Below, piece after piece: positions 6,789 to 13,703 of a DNA stretch of 13,703 nucleotides. The DNA lies in the NCBI GenBank assembly GCA_009776345.1, contig WRLS01000041.1, positions 1 to 13,703 of the forward strand, given 5' to 3'. The notes under the pieces were generated by a model. That model ran no database searches. It had not been told where the DNA came from and saw nothing but the letters and a program-made list of their open reading frames with translations. Made by a program: the position numbers and the translations under genes. Source of the stretch: Oscillospiraceae bacterium (GTDB taxonomy: Bacteria; Bacillota; Clostridia; Oscillospirales; Ruminococcaceae). Positions within the stretch are counted from its first letter, which is position 1. The number at the start of each line of letters is the position of its first letter.

Positions 6789-7259
6789 TTACGAATTTAT
6801 GTGCTTTGCCATGAACAGGCAGGGGTTGTCTTTATCCCAAAACAGCGGGAAAACCTCGAGCGGGCGGAACCCCATCGCCATATAGAAACGCCGTGTTTTC
6901 TCGTAGCTTTTGCTTTCCCTCGATTGGTCCAGCGTCTTTACCGTCAAAAACTCCGCGTTGTTTTCCCGGCAGTAGTTTTCACAGCAGGTTATCAGCCGTT
7001 TGCCGATCCCCTGCCGGTGGTATTCTTTCAATACGCCCATCACGCAGACCTCGCAGGTGTACGGGCTATGGGTTTCTATAGCCACAAAACCGACAGGCTT
7101 TCCGGCGTCAAAGGCGGCGTAGAAGGGCATTTTCCGCACCCGGTTTACATAATCAACAATTCCCGCCTCCATGCCGAACCAACTCGGCAGCGCCCTTAGA
7201 ATATCATTGCAGATGCCGGATTTTTGATCGGAATCGAGGATTTCTTTTATTTCAGTCAT
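6789..7259 (-). CDS. GNAT-family N-acetyltransferase
   Basis: A 156-residue single-domain GNAT. The acetyl-CoA pyrophosphate-binding motif is HRQGIGKRL (about residues 81-89), preceded by the beta-4 strand CEVCVMGVLKEY. The usual late motif YEKTRRFYMAMGF is at 119-131. The ATG at 7259 is chosen because AAAGGGGGC sits about 7 nt before it; an upstream in-frame ATG at 7280 would overlap the ABC gene stop. The gap to the upstream ABC gene is 13 nt and to DUF1854 12 nt, so it belongs to the operon. The substrate cannot be read from the sequence. It could modify the exported compound or a small amine or peptide. Confidence 0.85.
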   Translation of the reverse strand: MTEIKEILDSDQKSGICNDILRALPSWFGMEAGIVDYVNRVRKMPFYAAFDAGKPVGFVAIETHSPYTCEVCVMGVLKEYHRQGIGKRLITCCENYCRENNAEFLTVKTLDQSRESKSYEKTRRFYMAMGFRPLEVFPLFWDKDNPCLFMAKHINS

Positions 7260-7272
7260 GATTTTGCCCCCT

Positions 7273-9537
7273 TTATGCATCCATATTTATTACTTTAAGC
7301 CCTTCCATCTGGATCGAATAAAGCTTATGGTACTCGCCCTTTTTCGCCATCAGCTCGGCGTGTGTGCCGATTTCGACCACCTTGCCCTCACCGATAACCG
7401 CAAGGCTGTCCGCGTCGCGCAAGGTGGACAGCCTGTGCGCGATGGATATTGTCGTGCGGCCGCTTTGCAGCTTCGCCAAGGAAGCCTGGATCGCGGCTTC
7501 CGTTTCCGTGTCCATCGCGGCGGTAGCCTCGTCGAGGATGAGTATCTTCGGGTTTTGTATGATTGTACGCGCAATACTGAGGCGCTGCTTTTCGCCGCCG
7601 GAAAGGTCCTGCCCGCCCGCGCCTACACGCGTTTCGTAGCCGTCGGGCAGGTTCATGATGAAGTCGTGGGCGGAGGCCGCCTTTGCCGCGCGGATCACGT
7701 CCTCTATGCCTGAATCGGGCTTCGCGTAGCGGATGTTGTCGGCAATCGTGCCGATGAACAGATATATGTCCTGCGACACAATCCCCACACTGCCCCTGAG
7801 TTGCGCGAGAGAGAGCTTTTTTACATTCACGCCGTCGATTTCAACCGCGCCGCCTGTCACATCATACAGCCGCGCAATTAAGTTTGCCAGCGTGCTTTTG
7901 CCCGCGCCCGTCTTGCCGGCAACGCCCAGCATCTTTCCCGCTTCCACCGTAAGGCTCAACCCGCGCAGTACAGGCGTTGCGGGGTCGTACTCAAACCACG
8001 CGTCGCGCACTTCGATGTCGCCTTTCAGCTCAGATAAAATTACGGGGCTTTCCGGTTCGTCCACATCGGGCTTTGCGTCGATGATCTCAAACACGCGCTG
8101 TGCCGCGTCTACGCAGCGCGCCCACCAGTTCGACACCCAGGACATAAACTCCAGCGGCCCGTACAGCATTGTGAGATACGCCACGAATGTCAGCATCGTG
8201 CCGAGCGTGATCTCGCCCCTAAGCACCATCATACTGCCCATTACAGTTACGATTACCTGCCCCGCAAACATCAGCAGGTAAATCAGCGGGAATGCCGTGA
8301 AGCCGACATTGTTTGCGCGGATATCGATCCCCGCCTGTTTGCCGCTCACACCGGAAAACCGCCCGCTTTCCTCGTCCTCGCGCGCATAGGCTTTGATTAC
8401 GCGCTGGCCGCTGATAGAATCGCTGACCATGCTGTTAAGCTGAGAACGGTAAACCCAATCCTTATGGTGGAAGCGGCGGAACACGCCCCAAAGTATACGG
8501 AACAGACCGATCGTTGCCGGCACGATAATAAGCGAAGCGATTGCCAGGCGGAAATTAAGTATGCACATTAGCAGTATCACGCCGGTAAATGTGAACAGGT
8601 TCACCACGAGATATGGCATACCGTCCACAAAAAACCAGTAGATGCTGTTCGCATCGTTGTTGACGCGGTTCATCAGTGCGCCCGTGCGCTTTGAGGTGTA
8701 AAAGCTTACCGAAAGCCGCTGCATCGCCTCAAAGATTTTCAGCTTGAGGTCGTAGACAATCCACGGCACTGTTTTTGCCAGGACATAGCCATATAAAATC
8801 TGAAGCGCAACGCCGATTGCCCGCACCGCTAAAATCACCAGCACAATCGCGCCCACAAGCCCGTAGTAGCCGCCGCCCTCCGTCAATACCTCATCGAGCA
8901 GAAGCCGTGTGCCGATATATGGGGACAGCACGGAAAAAACCGTCCCGAGCAGCATCACTGCGATAATCAGCGCGACCCTTGCCTTGTAGTCCCCGAAAAA
9001 ACGCATGAGCCTGCGCGTAATGCCGATCTGGTCAAGGCATTTCGGGCAGATTTTTCTGTCCGGCTCCGGGTATCGCGCGCCGCATTTCGGGCAGAAGAGC
9101 CTGTCGTCCACCGGGACCTCAAAGAGCGGGTCGCGGCCTTCCTTTATATTGTTCACGGCCTTTATAAGGCGCTCCACAAAGGTAAGGCATCCCACCGAAA
9201 AAACCAGCAGGAGCTTTGCGTCGCCGTCCTCCTGTACGCCGCAAAGCCGCCCGGTGGAAAGCAGCCGCTCACTTTTAAGCTCGCCCAGCTCCGACAATGG
9301 ATAGGTTTCCAGCGACATCGCTTCATACAGCGCGACAATCCGCCGCGCGCCGTCCATGCGCGTCACTTTTTCCACACCGCAGAGGACATACATCGCCCGG
9401 TCATCAACCGCGGTGTAGACGTCCGCGCCCGCGCCGGAAGAAGTCAGGTCGGTATGTATCGCGTAGATAAGCTTGCCTGTATCTATGCCCTGCGCCCCGA
9501 AAGCGTCGAGCATATAGCTTGGGATATGGGTTTTCAT
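7273..9537 (-). CDS. ABC exporter half-transporter with N-terminal zinc ribbon (DUF1854-associated, first subunit)
   Basis: A 754-residue fused permease-ATPase. Residues 1-135 look like a beta-sheet plus helix PH-like domain (inference from the pattern of a YPLSEL strand, a short Gly turn and a final helix). A zinc ribbon follows, with Cys149, 152, 164 and 167 (CPKC-x11-CPKC). The exporter membrane domain is at about 185-470. The ATPase has Walker A GKTGAGKST (541-549), Q-loop Gln589, signature LSGGE (645-649), Walker B ILILDE (665-670) with catalytic Glu, and H-loop His701. The start has GGAGG 6 nt upstream. The methyltransferase gene ends 23 nt before it. The sequence is clearly paralogous to the 3896-6022 subunit but not identical. 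Both ATPase sites look competent, unlike many heterodimeric exporters with one degenerate site. Confidence 0.88.
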   Translation of the reverse strand: MKTHIPSYMLDAFGAQGIDTGKLIYAIHTDLTSSGAGADVYTAVDDRAMYVLCGVEKVTRMDGARRIVALYEAMSLETYPLSELGELKSERLLSTGRLCGVQEDGDAKLLLVFSVGCLTFVERLIKAVNNIKEGRDPLFEVPVDDRLFCPKCGARYPEPDRKICPKCLDQIGITRRLMRFFGDYKARVALIIAVMLLGTVFSVLSPYIGTRLLLDEVLTEGGGYYGLVGAIVLVILAVRAIGVALQILYGYVLAKTVPWIVYDLKLKIFEAMQRLSVSFYTSKRTGALMNRVNNDANSIYWFFVDGMPYLVVNLFTFTGVILLMCILNFRLAIASLIIVPATIGLFRILWGVFRRFHHKDWVYRSQLNSMVSDSISGQRVIKAYAREDEESGRFSGVSGKQAGIDIRANNVGFTAFPLIYLLMFAGQVIVTVMGSMMVLRGEITLGTMLTFVAYLTMLYGPLEFMSWVSNWWARCVDAAQRVFEIIDAKPDVDEPESPVILSELKGDIEVRDAWFEYDPATPVLRGLSLTVEAGKMLGVAGKTGAGKSTLANLIARLYDVTGGAVEIDGVNVKKLSLAQLRGSVGIVSQDIYLFIGTIADNIRYAKPDSGIEDVIRAAKAASAHDFIMNLPDGYETRVGAGGQDLSGGEKQRLSIARTIIQNPKILILDEATAAMDTETEAAIQASLAKLQSGRTTISIAHRLSTLRDADSLAVIGEGKVVEIGTHAELMAKKGEYHKLYSIQMEGLKVINMDA

Positions 9538-9560
9538 TGGGGCCTCCGGGTTGTATAATT

Positions 9561-10379
9561 TTACAGATGATTTAACTTTTGCGCCGCGACGACGAGCATT
9601 TCCGGCAGCAGCGCCATTTTATGGCCTTCCCAGCGGCGGTCAACTTCCTCGCGTGATGCGGCTGCACCGTCTAAAATTTCGCTATGTGTAAACCAGAACG
9701 GCCATTCGTAATTTTTCTTAGGCAAAATTTCTTCCATATGCCTGACCACCAGACCGGAATGGAAAACAGCGTTCATGATATCCATGACACGCCAGCCGAA
9801 TGTAACACAGTCCTCGTTATCAAACGGGCCGGTGGCTTCGTAGGATTTCTTGAATGTACCGTCATAGCCGAAAGGGCGTTGGAAGGGGTGTATCTCGTAC
9901 ATCATATACATCCCGCCCGGTTTCATGACCCGGTATATGCTTCGGTACATACCGGACAAATCGTCTATCCATACGTGTACCCCGTTGGATGTATACACAA
10001 AATCGTATTCATCATCTTTGATGCCATTCAGCAGCATGGTATCCGCACAGATAAAATTGATGTTTTTGTCCCAGCCGTATTGTTTTGCGGCCCGCTCCGC
10101 ATTGGCTAATTGGTTTTCAGAAATATCGCAGGATGTGACACAGGCCCCCATCATGGCAAAAGCGTATACCGCGTGATTATCCCCGCTGGACGGCACGCAG
10201 ACCTTCTTGCCTTTCAGACCGGGCACATACTTGTGCAATACCTCCCATGCAACAGGGTCAAACGCGTTTGCCGGATTTTCTGCAATATGGCTCATTTTCT
10301 GTTCGGAGTGTTCATACCGGGAATACTTCTCTGCGTAGGCGTTCCAATTGGCTTTATTTTTACTTGCTATAACAGACAT
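9561..10379 (-). CDS. Class I SAM-dependent methyltransferase
   Basis: A 272-residue Rossmann-fold methyltransferase. Motif I is the VCVPSSGDNHAVYAFAMMGA stretch (residues 60-79), a variant in which the usual GxGxG is SSGDN. Acidic Asp85 (CDIS) should bind the ribose, and Asp113 (ADTMLL) the adenine region. Motif IV-like residues 131-140 (SNGVHVWIDD) and the post-motif GGMYMMYEIHPF follow. The ATG at 10379 is preferred over an upstream frame because GGAGG lies 7 nt before it. It is first in the operon with the DUF1854 ABC system and sits behind a leader terminator. Substrate unknown; a small molecule is likelier than DNA because there is no DNA-recognition domain. Confidence 0.85.
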   Translation of the reverse strand: MSVIASKNKANWNAYAEKYSRYEHSEQKMSHIAENPANAFDPVAWEVLHKYVPGLKGKKVCVPSSGDNHAVYAFAMMGACVTSCDISENQLANAERAAKQYGWDKNINFICADTMLLNGIKDDEYDFVYTSNGVHVWIDDLSGMYRSIYRVMKPGGMYMMYEIHPFQRPFGYDGTFKKSYEATGPFDNEDCVTFGWRVMDIMNAVFHSGLVVRHMEEILPKKNYEWPFWFTHSEILDGAAASREEVDRRWEGHKMALLPEMLVVAAQKLNHL

Positions 10380-10396
10380 ACAACGGCCTCCGTTTA

Positions 10397-10600
10397 TCAA
10401 AAAAAATAGCGGGGACAAAAACCCCGCAAAATAAAAAGCGTGGCTGATACCGGCACAAAAGCGCACGGCACACCACAGCCAATATCGCTAATCGCCTGAA
10501 ATAATATTAAATTATCAGCTTCGTACCTCTCCTGATCCCGGGATTTATGCGCGTCAACCAAAACACCCCTTTCCTTTAATTTTATCGGACCGAATTTCAT
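10397..10600 (-). CDS. Possible leader peptide overlapping the attenuator
   Basis: A short frame ending at TGA (10397-10399) runs through the leader terminator itself: its last codons (RGFCPRYFF) are the hairpin and U tract. It ends 17 nt before the methyltransferase start. An ATG at 10600 would be almost leaderless relative to the promoter (67 residues). A TTG at 10561 follows GGAAAGGGG and gives 54 residues. Neither start is proven. A ribosome finishing this frame would cover the hairpin, so translation could control termination. I do not recognise the peptide. It could also be only a chance open frame in an RNA-regulated leader. Confidence 0.35.
   Translation of the reverse strand: MKFGPIKLKERGVLVDAHKSRDQERYEADNLILFQAISDIGCGVPCAFVPVSATLFILRGFCPRYFF
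10399..10427 (-). terminator. Leader terminator (candidate attenuator) before the methyltransferase operon
   Basis: On the minus strand GCGGGG, loop TTTTTGT, CCCCGC, then TA and eight T. It is a textbook intrinsic terminator placed after the promoter and 20 nt before the first operon gene, so unregulated transcription would stop here. Upstream, TGGCTG and CAGCCA (10441-10446 and 10476-10481) can form another stem that could compete or help regulate. Such a terminator inside a 5' leader is typical of attenuation. Confidence 0.75.
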
Positions 10601-10608
10601 CCTTACAC

Positions 10609-10637
10609 AATTTAACATTTTAGAGAAAAAAAGTCAA
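10609..10637 (-). promoter_or_regulatory. Sigma-A promoter of the methyltransferase/ABC operon
   Basis: TTGACT (minus strand, 10637-10632), 17-nt spacer, TAAATT (10614-10609). Predicted transcription start near 10602, giving a leader of about 220 nt before the methyltransferase ATG. Confidence 0.7.
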
Positions 10638-10644
10638 GCGGAAA

Positions 10645-10673
10645 TTTACAAAAAAATAACATTAGTGTATAAT
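10645..10673 (+). promoter_or_regulatory. Sigma-A promoter of the DUF554 operon
   Basis: TTTACA (10645-10650), 17-nt spacer, perfect TATAAT (10668-10673). It is divergent from the methyltransferase promoter, with only 7 nt between the two -35 boxes, so one bound regulator could affect both. Predicted start near 10680, downstream of the ATG at 10672. Confidence 0.75.
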
Positions 10674-11394
10674 GGACATATTACGACAATGGGGAGTGGG
10701 TTTCATAGGTATAACAGGCGCGTTAACTAATATGGCGGCAATACTTTTGGGCGGCGGGCTGGGGCTTCTGCTAAAGGGCAAGGTGCCGGAAAATATCTCC
10801 GGGAATATCATCCGCGCGCTGGGGCTGTGTGTCTGCGTGATCGGCGTCGCAGGCGCGCTTGGCGGCGATTTGATGCTTACGGTTGTGTCAATCGCGCTGG
10901 GGGCCTTTACTGGCGAGCTGCTGGATATTGACGGTAAGCTGAACAGTACCGGCAGGTGGCTTCAAAGAAAAATGAGCAAAGCGGGCGCGGACTCCGCCTT
11001 TACTGAGGGCTTTGTCGCCGCAACGCTTCTATTTTGCGTGGGCGCGATGGCAATTGTCGGCTCCGTGGAAAGCGGGCTTAGGGGCGATCACAGCGTTGTT
11101 TTCACAAAATCGATTTTAGACGGCGTGACCTCAATGCTGCTTGCGTCTTCGCTCGGCTTTGGCGTGCTGTTCTCAGCGGGGGCGGTTTTGCTGTACCAAG
11201 GGTCCATAGAGCTGTTCGCGGGATATTTGCAAAACATACTTACAGATGGGCTGATATCGCAGATATCCGGCGTGGGCGGCGTGATGATACTGGGGATCGG
11301 CGCGAATATGGCTTTGGGGGCAAAAATCAAGGTCGCGAATCTCTTGCCGGGATTTTTGTTCGCCGCCGGGTATTTTTATGTTTTTATGGGATAG
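10672..11394 (+). CDS. DUF554 family membrane protein
   Basis: An integral membrane protein of up to 240 residues with about six to seven hydrophobic segments. The N-terminal TGALTN-MAAILLGGGLGLLLKG stretch, the GELLDIDG segment, and a Gly-rich late helix (GVGGVMILGIGANM) fit DUF554 (YdfK/YqgA-like proteins of unknown function). The start is unsure: the longest frame opens at ATG 10672, but that codon overlaps the promoter -10 box. A better site may be a non-ATG codon near 10696-10711 (GTG or ATA) after GGGGAG (10691-10696), giving a start like other family members close to TGALTN. It is first of three co-directional genes; the gap to the next is 22 nt. Confidence 0.85.
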   Translation: MDILRQWGVGFIGITGALTNMAAILLGGGLGLLLKGKVPENISGNIIRALGLCVCVIGVAGALGGDLMLTVVSIALGAFTGELLDIDGKLNSTGRWLQRKMSKAGADSAFTEGFVAATLLFCVGAMAIVGSVESGLRGDHSVVFTKSILDGVTSMLLASSLGFGVLFSAGAVLLYQGSIELFAGYLQNILTDGLISQISGVGGVMILGIGANMALGAKIKVANLLPGFLFAAGYFYVFMG

Positions 11395-11416
11395 GCAAAC
11401 GAAAGGGGCGGTAAAA

Positions 11417-12466
11417 ATGGCAGTTCCGATGAAAACCATACCAGGCTATGAAAACACAAAACCGGGCATCCAAGTGGGGGATAAGCTGCCCTTGCGCGGC
11501 GGAAAATTCAGTGACGATGACATTCTTTTCCTGCGGCAAATGGGCATTGAATGGGTGATGGTTGAAGGGCCTGACGGCGAGGTCGGCGTGAACGATTATA
11601 AAGATTTGGTTCGCGGCGTGGAAAACAAGGGGCTGAAGGTCTACCGCCTTTCAAACCACTATTTCCATAATATGGATGTAATCACGCTGAACCTGGAAGG
11701 CCGCGACAAAAGGCTGGAGGGCTATCTCAATTATATCCGCGCGATGGGGGCGGCGGGCGTGCGGTACTCCACCTACGCGCATATGGCGAACGGCATCTGG
11801 CGCTCGGGCGAAACAAAGCCGATACGCGGCGGGCATTTCGGCCACGGCTGGGATAAAGACAGCCCTGACAGCCGCGGGAGGTGGATCGGTACATACTACG
11901 GCAGCGGACTCAGCCACGGCCGCATATACACCGAAGATGAGCTGTGGGAAAACTACGCCTATTTCATAACCCGCGTCGCAAAGGTCGCGGAGGACAGCGG
12001 CGTATTTATAGGTATGCACCCGGACGACCCGCCGGTCTACACGCTTGCGGGTGTGCCGCGCAAAATCTTCGGTACGTTTGAGGGATACAAAAAGGCCCTG
12101 GAAATCGCGGACAGCCCGAATATCGGTGTGTGCCTGTGTTGCGGCTGCTGGCTGCAGGGCGGCGATATGATGGGCGCGGATGTCTACGAGGCGGCGCGGT
12201 ATTTCGGGCAGATGGGCAAACTCTTCAAGCTCCATGTCCGCAATGTCACAAACCCGATGGACCAGCCGGGCGGCTTTGCCGAAACTTACCCGAACGACGG
12301 TTACGGCGATGTACCGAAAATCGTCCGCACGTTAAGTGAGGTTGGGTTCGACGGTTGCATTATGAATGACCACCTTGCCCCGATGGTAGGCGGCGAGTAT
12401 ACAAGCGCGGCATTCCAGACCGCATACCTGCTCGGGCTTGTGGATGCCGCAAACCGGGGCGCTTAA
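11417..12466 (+). CDS. Mannonate-dehydratase-like TIM-barrel protein
   Basis: A 349-residue protein with UxuA-like motifs (PF03786 type): HPDDPP at residues 201-206 and HVRNV with His273. Where UxuA has a CTGS-like motif this protein has a cysteine-rich VCLCCGCW (238-245). The late metal-site region is ETYPNDGYGDVP and NDHLAP instead of the usual E..H..G pattern. UxuA dehydrates D-mannonate to 2-keto-3-deoxygluconate in hexuronate breakdown. No other hexuronate gene is nearby and the active-site neighbourhood deviates, so a different sugar acid is possible. ATG 11417 follows AAAGGGG at 8-9 nt and is preferred over the frame's ATG at 11378, which overlaps DUF554. It ends 4 nt before the deacetylase. 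Confidence 0.75.
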   Translation: MAVPMKTIPGYENTKPGIQVGDKLPLRGGKFSDDDILFLRQMGIEWVMVEGPDGEVGVNDYKDLVRGVENKGLKVYRLSNHYFHNMDVITLNLEGRDKRLEGYLNYIRAMGAAGVRYSTYAHMANGIWRSGETKPIRGGHFGHGWDKDSPDSRGRWIGTYYGSGLSHGRIYTEDELWENYAYFITRVAKVAEDSGVFIGMHPDDPPVYTLAGVPRKIFGTFEGYKKALEIADSPNIGVCLCCGCWLQGGDMMGADVYEAARYFGQMGKLFKLHVRNVTNPMDQPGGFAETYPNDGYGDVPKIVRTLSEVGFDGCIMNDHLAPMVGGEYTSAAFQTAYLLGLVDAANRGA

Positions 12467-12470
12467 GGCT

Positions 12471-13367
12471 ATGAAAAAAATCCTCCTGTATATTCTATGC
12501 CTGTCGCTGGTATTCACGGCATTTTCCGCCTGTAAGCGGGTAGTGTCCCCGCCGCCGCCTGCGCCGAAACAGCCCGTCGATGAGGAAGATTTTATCCCGA
12601 AAGAAGAGCCTGTACCGGTTCTTCCCGCACCAAAACCGCCCGAACCGCCCGCGCCTTTGGACGATCCCGGCCCTGAACCGCAAATACAGGAAGACGAACC
12701 GGTCACGCAATGGGACGATCTGCCCTTGCAGCTTAACGCGGCGGGGACTGTTGTGCCGGGGATGCCAATGGTTGCGATTACCTTTGACGACGGGCCGGGG
12801 AAATTCACAGGGCGCATTTTGGATATACTCGAACGGCACGGCGCGCGCGCGACATTTTGCGTGGTCGGCACTTTGCTGGAACAGGATGGTGGCATGGAAA
12901 CCGCCGCGCGTACAGTTGCCGTGGGCAGTGAGGTAATCGGCCATTCCTGGAGCCACGAGTATTTCACGCAGATTTCGGAGGATGAGGTCAGAACGCAGAT
13001 ACTCGACACGGCGCGCGCCATCGAAAACGCCACCGGGATAAGCACAAACCTTTACCGCCCGCCATACGGCAGGGTTGACGAAAGGGTCGAGCGAATTTCG
13101 CGGGAGCTTGGCTTTGCGCTTGTTAAATGGTCGGTCGACCCCAGGGATTGGGAAACGAAGGATGCGGACCTAATATACGATGAAATAATGCGCGGCGTGC
13201 ATGACGGCGCGATCATCATAGCGCATGATTCCTACAGCACGACAGCGGACGCGATGGAGCGCGTGGTACCCGCGCTGATTGAACGCGGCTACCAGCTCGT
13301 CACGGTTTCGGAGCTGCTTATGCATACATATGGCACGGTCGAGGCGGGGAAGGTGTATAATAAATAA
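12471..13367 (+). CDS. Polysaccharide deacetylase lipoprotein (NodB domain)
   Basis: A 298-residue lipoprotein: signal MKKILLYILCLSL, lipobox AFSAC (Cys21), then a Pro/Glu-rich linker to about residue 85. The NodB deacetylase domain follows with all motifs: TFDDGP (104-109), HSWSH (His158 and His162, metal ligands), RPPYG (196-200), DPRDW (223-227) and IIIAHDSY with His252. It should remove acetyl groups from peptidoglycan GlcNAc or another cell-wall polysaccharide at the membrane surface; substrate is inferred from family. The ATG at 12471 starts a clean signal peptide. It has only a weak AAGG upstream and lies 4 nt after the UxuA-like stop, so translation is probably coupled. Confidence 0.92.
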   Translation: MKKILLYILCLSLVFTAFSACKRVVSPPPPAPKQPVDEEDFIPKEEPVPVLPAPKPPEPPAPLDDPGPEPQIQEDEPVTQWDDLPLQLNAAGTVVPGMPMVAITFDDGPGKFTGRILDILERHGARATFCVVGTLLEQDGGMETAARTVAVGSEVIGHSWSHEYFTQISEDEVRTQILDTARAIENATGISTNLYRPPYGRVDERVERISRELGFALVKWSVDPRDWETKDADLIYDEIMRGVHDGAIIIAHDSYSTTADAMERVVPALIERGYQLVTVSELLMHTYGTVEAGKVYNK

Positions 13368-13628
13368 AATGCCGTCAGCAAACGCACGAAAAAACGCACA
13401 AATCTACAAAAGCAAGCAGGCACAAACCTAAAACAAGGAGCGACACCGGAAACGCCCGCGCACGTAATTACAGCGGAAAAAGTCTTTAATTTCTTTTGTT
13501 CCTAATTCCTTTTTTCGCGTTCAAGCCCTGGAGCCCGGCTCGGCTGGGTGATTGGGCGGATTATAGGGCAAAGCATTTGACGTGCGCGATGAAGAGCACA
13601 AGGCTATGCGGTTTGTCGAAGCGGGGGT
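13368..13628. other. Gene-free stretch after the deacetylase
   Basis: No credible reading frame, tRNA or clear terminator is seen. The part from 13490 to 13521 is T-rich. The rest is GC-rich and leads into the palindromes at 13629. Confidence 0.5.
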
Positions 13629-13678
13629 CCGGGGTCTCCCCGGCGCGTTTTGGTTACTTTGCCGCGTTGCAAAGTAAC
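13629..13678. repeat. Double-hairpin intergenic repeat
   Basis: CCGGGG (13629-13634), TCT, CCCCGG (13638-13643), followed by GTTACTTTGC (13653-13662), 6-nt loop, GCAAAGTAAC (13669-13678), all perfect. The TTTTGGTTACTTTGC and CCCCCGCGGC flanks resemble a repeat type common between clostridial genes. It may continue past the window edge. Confidence 0.6.
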
Positions 13679-13703
13679 TGCCCCCGCGGCATGAGTGGTG
13701 AAA

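Noticed and set aside
7733..8281. Plus-strand 182-residue reading frame
   Set aside because: Antisense to Walker A and membrane segments of the first ABC subunit; Ser/Pro-rich shadow with no start signal.
10399..10602. Known riboswitch class in the methyltransferase leader
   Set aside because: I looked for T-box, SAM, guanidine, fluoride and c-di-GMP consensus segments and saw none; only a stem and a terminator are clear, so it is left as an attenuator of unknown signal.
12332..13045. Minus-strand 237-residue reading frame
   Set aside because: Antisense to the polysaccharide deacetylase, whose catalytic motifs are all intact; the Ser/Gly-rich content is the complement of its Pro-rich linker.
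13520..13600. Possible tRNA or small RNA in the GC-rich tail
   Set aside because: No acceptor stem, T-loop consensus (GGTTCRA) or cloverleaf is visible.

Overview
The window looks like a chromosomal segment of a low-to-moderate GC Firmicute, most likely class Clostridia. This is inferred from strong AGGAGG-type ribosome binding sites, sigma-A promoters, Gram-positive lipoproteins, a clostripain-family protease, TIGR04086 and DUF554 membrane proteins, and the style of the palindromic intergenic repeats. I see no rRNA, tRNA, CRISPR array, phage gene or transposase. Species cannot be named from the sequence.

Layout. 1-104 is one end of a dispersed repeat cut by the window edge. 177-584 (+) is a small four-helix membrane protein of the TIGR04086 type. 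585-893 has no gene and is a stack of palindromic repeats, followed by a hairpin terminator. 924-2933 (-) is a membrane-anchored C11/clostripain peptidase. It is divergent from 3041-3802 (+), an arginine-rich lipoprotein that ends in a GR-x-x-VRD tandem repeat array and that I cannot place in a known family. A 14-bp perfect stem separates this gene from the next block.

10379 down to 3896 (all -) reads as one operon: class I SAM methyltransferase, ABC exporter subunit with zinc ribbon, GNAT acetyltransferase, DUF1854 protein, second ABC exporter subunit with zinc ribbon. The first four genes are 12-23 nt apart. The last gap (about 214 nt) holds a 160-bp MITE-like element with a TTA target duplication. 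The operon has a good sigma-A promoter. Its leader contains an intrinsic terminator overlapped by a short reading frame that ends just before the methyltransferase, so attenuation is likely. From memory, DUF1854 proteins co-occur with this type of ABC transporter, some annotated as cyanophycin-metabolism associated. No cyanophycin gene is visible here. The two half-transporters most simply form a heterodimer with the DUF1854 protein as partner; the substrate is unknown.

10672-13367 (+) is a second, divergently transcribed operon: DUF554 membrane protein, a mannonate-dehydratase-like TIM-barrel enzyme, and a lipoprotein polysaccharide deacetylase. Its promoter overlaps the ATG of the longest DUF554 reading frame, so that ATG is probably not the start. 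13368-13703 has no gene and ends in palindromic repeat sequence.

Most unusual items: the Arg-repeat lipoprotein beside an Arg-type protease; the DUF1854/zinc-ribbon ABC pair; the leader attenuator of the methyltransferase; and the small mobile element placed exactly on a stop codon.
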